Source of the DNA: Lotus japonicus
Taxonomy: Eukaryota > Streptophyta > Magnoliopsida > Fabales > Fabaceae
DNA length: 64,000 bases
Assembly (NCBI RefSeq): GCF_012489685.1
Contig: NC_080041.1
Coordinates: forward strand, 103,137,760-103,201,759
Reading direction: 5' to 3'
Shown here piece by piece: positions 57,211 to 64,000 of this stretch. Position 1 is the stretch's first letter. The number at the start of each line of letters is the position of its first letter. Under the pieces are notes generated by a model. The model ran no database searches and was not told where the DNA came from. It was given only the letters and a program-made list of their open reading frames with translations. Both the position numbers and the translations under genes were made by a program.

Positions 57211-59439
57211 GGTTTCAGGAGAGGCTGGGTGGTTGCTGCTATGAGCTTCAGAGGCACCTTGTGGAGAACCAATGTTAATCATTTGAGCATTGGGTTCAGA
57301 GGTTCCAAGGTGAGGGTCTGAAGTTTCAACCAGAGGATGGGGTGATCTAACCGAGGATTGGTTAGACACTGATTGTTCGGGTTCAGGTTCTGGTTGAATA
57401 GGCTCTTGTTGGTCAGGGGCAGGGTGAGCTTGTTGAGCCAAAGGGTCTGCCTCTTGTAAAGGATTGGCCAAGATAGGTTCATCTGGGTCAACTAGACGTT
57501 CAGGTCTAGGGCCAGGATATGTCCTAGGGCTTGGACAAGTGAGGTAATATTCCTCTAAGGTAGACACCTTTTATTTTCTAACCTCCATGAATTTTCTAAT
57601 GGATTCAGAGTTATTGGAGGGAGAAGAATCAGCAACATTGGTTGGGAAGGATACAGGTGTATAGGCTGTGGAAGAGTCTGTATCCGTGGTTCTGGCAGCA
57701 GGACGTGCTGATGCTCTGGGAACAGAGTGATCAGACGTTCTGGGTTGTGGTTCTGTTTGGTTGGGCTCTGGTTGTTCATGGATGATGGGTTCAGAAGATA
57801 ATGGGTCGTACGGGATGGTAATGAGAGAGGTTGGTTCTTCTGACCTAGTGGGTTGGTTCTGAAGCAAATTCCAGAGAGGTGCTTCAGTAGGGGAAGGTTG
57901 AAAGAAGGAAGATCTTAGGGAATGTGGTGGAGTGGTGGTTTGTGCGGCTGGTTGGGATTCAGGGATAGGAGTGAGGGGATTTGAGGAGTGTTTGAGCATG
58001 GCAGATATAGGGAGTGCATCAAATAAATTCAAATCATCATCAGAAGCAAGTGCAGGCTTACTTGAATGTGCTGATGATCTAGTCACTCTGGCAGGAGGTT
58101 CAGTCCTTCTGACCACTTCAGCAGCTGGTTCCACCCGAGTAGGCTTCACCACTATTCTGACCTGCTTCTTCTTCTTCTTGGGAGGAGGACCATCCTCATT
58201 GTCACTATCATCACCATCATCAGGCTTTCTCTTCTTCTTTGTGACCAGAGGGACATCGGATTCCTCAGAAGATTCATCCATTATCATCTTCCTCTGAGCT
58301 TTCTTCTTGGGAGGAGAAGGAAACTCTGGAGCTGGCGGCAGTCTGCTGACGAAATCATCAAGATCAATTTCGAATCCTTGAGCCCTGAGGTCTTCAACAT
58401 AGCACCTGATGGCGTCAGGATTGTCTGCCTGTGTCCACAGAGGGTAGTCAGTCAGAGGCATCCTTCTGCTTCTGATCTCAGAAGATGTGTCTTCATGAGC
58501 AGGAGCAATCTTCTTCTGGACCAAACCCATCTTCTTCAGAGAATTTGCAGTGAAGACATCACTGACAATGGTGCTCAGATCCTCTACACATCCAGCATTG
58601 ACCAGATCTTGCACCAGGTTGCTTTCAATGAGAAAGTCTGAGAGCAGTCTCCCAAAGGGGATATATTTGATTGCTGACTTGATGGAGGCAGTGGTGCGAG
58701 ACTTCCGGATGCATTCCTTCAAGTAGGAGAACAGGAAGTAGGGAAGGCAGATCTTCTTCTGGTCTTGAATGAAGAACAACATCACCTTCTGGTTGAAGTT
58801 GATGTAGTCTGGAGAACTACCCTTCGGTCTCTGGTTTATGCAGTGGAGCAGGATCTTGTGCCAGATCCTGAGTTTGGGGTGAAGGTCCATCACCTTGTAA
58901 CTCGTCTTGCCCGGTTTGTAAGTGGTGTACAGGGCCTGGTTGATTGTGTCCTTGGTGCTGGGTTTCAGCTTCGATTCCGTGAGTTGGAAACGATACCCAT
59001 AAGCAGTGTCTGCACCCAGCAGATTCACGAAAGACTTCTCGGTGATGATGATCTTTCTTCCGAGAATGTAAGATACCACCTGAGTATCATCGCAGTCGGC
59101 GTGCTTCCAGAATTCCTTGACCAATCTATCATACACCGGTCCTCGAAGTCTGCTGAAGTAATTTCCCCAACCTTGAGCTTGGACTTCAGGACGAAGATCA
59201 TACCCATTTGTAGCCAAGTTGTCGAGGTTGAATCTCCATTCTACCAGGACTTGGAGTTCCTCAGGAGGATATACGCAGTGAACGGCACAGCCCCGTTCTG
59301 CAATTGGAAGAATCTGCTCTTGAGCTTGACCTTGATCTGGTGTCGGATTCTCAGGGCCCCTTTGACCCGTTGCTAGACCAACTACCATGTGAGGGAACTG
59401 AGGTGCATCTGCAGTAGATCTTCTGGTTTGTCTCACCAT
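57211..59439 (-). pseudogene. E2 ORF3, duplicate copy, C-terminus lost at gap
   Basis: This has the same start (MVRQTRRSTADAPQFPHM at 59439) and the same internal TAA (57571-57573) as the copy at 47002-49863. The coiled-coil C-terminus is missing because the sequence begins at the gap. Confidence 0.9.
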
Positions 59440-59884
59440 TTTTGAAGTGGTTGAAGGTTTGAGGTAGAAGATGAAGGTTGAAAGATGAAGAGAGATCGAG
59501 AGAGAAATCGAGAAAAGCGGTTTTTGAAAAAGCAGAGAGAGCGAGAGTAAAAACCGGAAGTGAACGAGATCGTGTGTGTATAGTGGGTTTTATCAAATAA
59601 CCGTTGTTGATTCAAAAAGCACTTTAAGATCAACGGTTGAAAATTAAAGATAGATAGTAACAGTAAAATACACAAATCACACACAGGAGAGAAGCATATC
59701 TACACGCAATCATAACAGACTGTCACACGGGCACAAGGAACTATGCATCAGAAATACTGACACACGTGTTGTTGTCTCAGCTTCAGAGTCAGTACCAGTG
59801 GGTACACCCACTCTGATTGAGTTACCTTCTGGACTAGACATCTTCTGATCAAGAAGTATCATAGTCAGAGGTTCTGATCCATCT

Positions 59885-62806
59885 TCACTCTGGACAAAAG
59901 TCCATGTTCAGATTTTTCAGAATAAAATTAAATCTATCCTCTGCTAAAGGCTTTGTAAAGATATCTGCCCATTGATGGTCAGTATCAACAAACTTCAGAA
60001 GAAGTACGCCCTTCTGTACATAATCTCTAATAAAGTGATACTTTACCTCAATGTGCTTTGCCCTTGAATGCAAGATAGGATTCTTACTCAATGATATTGC
60101 AGCAGTGTTATCACAATAGATTGGGATATTGCTCTCAAGGATCTGATAATCCTCCAACTGATGTTTCATCCAGAGCATCTGAGTGCTGCATATTGCTGCT
60201 GAGATATATTCTGCCTCTACAGTTGATAGTGCAATGGTTGATTGCCTCTTGCTTGCCCATGAGACTAGATTGCTTCCCAGAAATTGACAATTTCCAGAAG
60301 TACTTTTTCTCTCTGTTCTATCTCCAGCATAATCAGCATCACAGTAACCTGAAAGCTTATACTCAGATGTTTTCTTATACATCAAGCCAAGGTTAGTGGT
60401 GCCTTTCAGATACCTTAGGATCCTCTTAACAGCAGTTAAGTGGGTTTCCCTTGGATCTGATTGGAAACGAGCACATAAGTGAACACTAAATAATATGTCT
60501 GGCCTAGATGCAGTTAAGTATAGAAGTGAACCTATCATGCCATGATAGAGCTTCTGACATACTTTACCACTTTTATCTTCTTTCTCCAGAATGCATGTAG
60601 GTTGCATTGGAGTCTTGGCCACTGTAGATTCCAGCATATTGAACTTCTTCAGAAGTTCTTTAGTGTACTTGCTCTGATGGATATATGTTCCTTCTGGTGT
60701 TTGATCAACTTGTATTCCCAGAAAGTACTTTAATTCTCCCATCATACTCATCTCAAATTCAGCCTGCATCATCTCAGAAAATTCTTTGCATAGAGATTGA
60801 TTAGCAGAACCAAATATAATATCATCAACATAAATTTGCACAATTAAGATATCATCTTTATAAGTCTTGCAAAAAAGAGTTGTATCTACTTTACCCCTTA
60901 CAAACTCATTCTCCAGAAGGAATGAGCTAAGTCTCTCATACCATGCTCTGGGAGCTTGCTTCAGACCGTAGAGTGATTTCTTCAATTTGAACACATGGTC
61001 TGGTTTCTTCTCATCTTCAAAACCTGGGGGTTGATGAACATATACTTCCTCTGAGATATAACCATTTAGGAAGGCACTCTTTACGTCCATCTGATGTAGA
61101 ACTATGTTGTGATTTACTGAGAAAGAGATCAACAGTCTGATTGCCTCCAGTCTTGCTACTGGAGCAAATGTTTCAGTGTAGTCTATTCCTTCCTGCTGGC
61201 TGTAGCCTTGAGCAACTAGCCTTGCCTTGTTTCTGACTACATCTCCTTTCTCATTCAGCTTGTTTCTGAATACCCACTTCGTTCCAATAACATGGACACT
61301 CTCAGGCTTCTTCACTAAGCTCCAAACATCGTTCTTGGAAAATTGATTCAGTTCTTCTTCCATGGCCAGAATCCAATCCTTGTCCTGTAGAGCTTCATCT
61401 ATGGACTTGGGTTCAATTAAGGACACCAATCCTTTCAGACTGAGCAAGGTCTCTTCAGAGGGTCTGAAGGCAGATCTGGTTCTGACTGGTTCGTCTTTGT
61501 TGCCCAGAATCAATTCCTTAGGGTGAGCTGCAGTGATTCTGCTCTTCTTCAGAGTTTGTGAGTTAGAGGGACCAGCTTCTTCCTCTGGTTCATCTTCCTC
61601 TGGCTCATCTTCCTCTGGAGCTTTGCCTTTGTCAGAAACATTAATGCTTAAATCTGCAAACTTTTCAACTAGCTTTGACTGGTAAGAGTCAAGCTTATCG
61701 TCAAATCTAACATGAATAGATTCTTCAATAGTCTTAGCATCAGTATTATAAAATCTAAAACCTTTAGATCTCTCAGAGTAACCGAGTAATAGACACTTAG
61801 AAGACTTAGCATCAAATTTATGCAATCTATCCTTAGTATTGAGAACATAACAAACATAGCCAAAAGGATGAAAATAAGAAATGTTGGGTTTTATGTTCTT
61901 CCACAATTCATAAGGAGTCTTATTCAGAATTGGTCTCACAGAGATTCTGTTCTGAATGTAACATGCTGTATTTACTGCCTCTACCCAAAAGTGCTTAGCC
62001 ATGCCAGTTTCTTGGAGCATGGTTCTAGCCATCTCCTGAAGAGTTCTGTTCTTCCTCTCAACAACACCATTTTGTTGAGGAGTTCTGGGACAAGAGAAAT
62101 CATGTGCAATTCCATAGGAATCAAACAGACTCTCAAACTTGTCATTCTCAAACTCTCCACCATGGTCACTTCTGACACGCACAATCCTACAAGCCTTCTC
62201 GTTTTGCACTTGAGCAATGAAGGTAGAGAACACAGCATGAGAATCATCCTTGCGGGATAGAAACTTTACCCATGTCCAGCGGCTATAGTCATCAACGATA
62301 AGCATCCCATATCTCTTGCCACCTATAGACTCAGTTTTCACTGGTCCAAAAAGGTCGATATGCAGAAGTTCCAACGGCCTTGAGGTTGAGACAACATTCT
62401 TTGCCTTGAAAGGGACTTTTGTGAATTTGCCTTTCTGACATGCTTCACAAAGAGCGTCTGAAGCGAACTTCAGATTGGGTAAGCCCCTGACAAGGTTTAG
62501 CTTGCTCAGCTGAGAAATCTTTCTCATACTGGCATGCCCTAACCGTCTATGCCATACCCACTGCTCTTCATTAACAGACAGAAGGCACTTCACATTCTGA
62601 GCCTCCAACTCAGATAATCTGATCTTATAGATGTTGTTCTTCCTCTTGCTGTTAAACAGAACAGAGCCATCGATCTGACTTACAGCCCGGCAGGACTTTT
62701 GATTGAATATAACATCATAACCCTTGTCAGCTAATTGACTTATAGACAATAAGTTATGTGTTAAGCCGTCTACCAATAACACATTATCAATGCATGGACT
62801 CCTATC
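59885..62806 (-). pseudogene. E2 pol, duplicate copy, 5'-truncated by E3
   Basis: This is identical to 50309-53230: integrase, RT (YVDD) and RNase H are open, and the protease is missing at the E3 LTR junction (62807). The open frame again runs on into the LTR to 62920. Confidence 0.92.
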
Positions 62807-63689
62807 TGAAATTCTAGATCCCTTAGAACAAATGTCCTGCACGATGCTGGGACAATCGATTAGAACATCATACAACTGAAAGACCTGAACACGAAACAAC
62901 AAACAACTAAAAGGAAACAAGACACAGGAAGTTGTTAACCCAGTTCGGTGAAACTACAGCTACGTCTGGTTAGCTTTCGCCCAATGAAAAGGAATTCCAC
63001 TATCTCAAGAACTAGGTATTACAGACCCACATGAACACATCAAGTTCATTGTTCTTAACCTATTCTACCCAGTGGTATTCTACTTAGAACCACAGCCTAA
63101 GTATGAGAGCCCCTCTCACTTTTCCTCAATAACTGCCACAGTGATTGGTGAACAACAATAACACAGAGTTTGTTTGACACTCAAACACAACACAGAACTC
63201 AGTCTCACTTTATAGAATCAGTGAGCAAGACGAGTTCACAACTAACAAAGACAAAGAACAACTTACACTCTTAAGAACACTTGATCTTCAAGGTAATTCT
63301 CTCGATCAACTTCAAGGTTCAGGTCTTTGTCAATATATATACTTCAGCAGAGGCGGCTAGGGTTTATTTGGGCTGAAGAACACTTTGATCCAACTCATAT
63401 CAGCAGAGAATCTTTCAAGATCTGATATGAGTGATCAACAAGTAAAAATAGAAACAAATCTTTTTAATCACAGATTTGCTTCAACAATAACATCCCGCAA
63501 CTAGCTCCCAACACACAGTTACTTGACCTTCAAGTAAGCACAGATCATACCATAAAGCATAACCACAAGGGACCCACTTGCATGCCAGCAGGGGCGGATG
63601 TCCTGGCCTTCATCAAGGCAGATGTCACAACAACGGCTAGGACATCAGGTTGTTTTTTTTACAAAATTGATGACAACAAAGGAACAACA
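62807..63689 (-). repeat. E3 3' LTR, duplicate copy
   Basis: It has the same boundaries and sequence as 53231-54113 at the 9,576-bp offset, and is followed by the same polypurine tract. Confidence 0.85.
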
Positions 63690-64000
63690 ATCTCCCCCTT
63701 TGTCAAATTTTGACTAAAAACAACTTCACTACCAGAGAGGGAAAAAAATATCAAAATCATCAGAGTCAGCAGCAGAAATACTCCCCCTCAAACCAATGCA
63801 TCCACAACAGCCAAAACATGGAGGAACTCCCCCTCAAAAGATGCATCCAAATAAACACTGCATAAAGTATATAGAACCCATATGCAACACAGTACAAACT
63901 AAGCAAGCACACTTGGTACTACTTGAACAGAAGCTAGCTTGTAGCACGTGAACACTTGAACATAAAATATCTCCTGAACTGGTCTTGTCTTGACAAAGCT
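63690..64000 (-). other. E3 polypurine region, duplicate copy (cut by window end)
   Basis: This repeats 54114-54424, with the same ctccccct-type tracts. The window ends before ORF3 of this copy. Confidence 0.85.

Larger units (their letters stand above)
57211..64000 (-). repeat. Second copy of 47635-54424 (likely assembly duplication)
   Basis: All 6,790 bases after the gap appear identical to 47635-54424 at a constant offset of 9,576. This includes the E2 ORF3 stop, the E2 pol/E3 LTR junction and the E3 3' region. Old retrotransposon copies diverge, so identity including private nonsense codons and a nested junction means either a very recent segmental duplication or, more likely, the same locus assembled twice. 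Confidence 0.93.

Overview
The window is nuclear DNA of a flowering plant. It consists almost entirely of transposable elements, and I found no complete, ordinary host gene. The elements are plant-specific: a Tekay/Del-like chromovirus, Sirevirus-type Copia elements with an envelope-position ORF, Cassandra elements carrying 5S rRNA sequence, plant Helitrons, an L1-type LINE and hAT elements. The SIRE1-like Copia elements and the general AT-rich composition would fit a legume, but that is inference. There are no tRNA genes, operons or CRISPR arrays. || 1-15.7 kb: the 3' part of a Helitron lies on the minus strand, with its terminal hairpin at 829-856 and a decayed PIF1-type helicase at 1060-3289. 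An RNase H domain from a LINE-like protein is split by a Gypsy chromovirus (4052-12416, minus strand). That element has two 3,376-bp LTRs, an ACGGG target duplication, a broken gag and most of pol deleted. Downstream are a MITE (13764-14443), two Helitron 5'-type termini (14786, 15197) and a short LTR-like inverted repeat. || 15.8-20.3 kb: a degenerate L1-like LINE on the plus strand (RT, zinc-binding and RNase H regions) was hit twice by Cassandra. One insertion is a solo LTR with CTACC target duplications. The other is a rearranged tandem element with GAACC target duplications that ends in a perfect 88-bp-arm palindrome. || 20.3-34.6 kb: AT-rich debris containing SINE-like, hAT and MITE pieces. 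It also holds a probable second Helitron (22790-28704) with repeated 5' ends, a 1,216-bp hAT element with perfect 8-bp duplications, and a GC-richer stretch with an LTR-like promoter region and a 20-21 bp minisatellite. || 34.6-64 kb: nested Sirevirus-like Copia elements. E1 (plus) starts at 34601 and carries LTR, PBS, gag, pol and a 966-codon ORF3. It is interrupted at 44396 by E2 of the same family (minus), which is in turn interrupted in pol at 53231 by E3 of a second family (minus). E1 and E2 together form an inverted repeat with arms of about 6.5 kb. E2 also carries a 130-aa coiled-coil ORF on the opposite strand, with its own TATA box, between ORF3 and the 3' LTR. I consider this the most interesting candidate for something little described. 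E3 runs into a gap of exactly 100 N (57111-57210). After the gap, 57211-64000 appears to repeat 47635-54424 exactly, which points to an assembly duplication.
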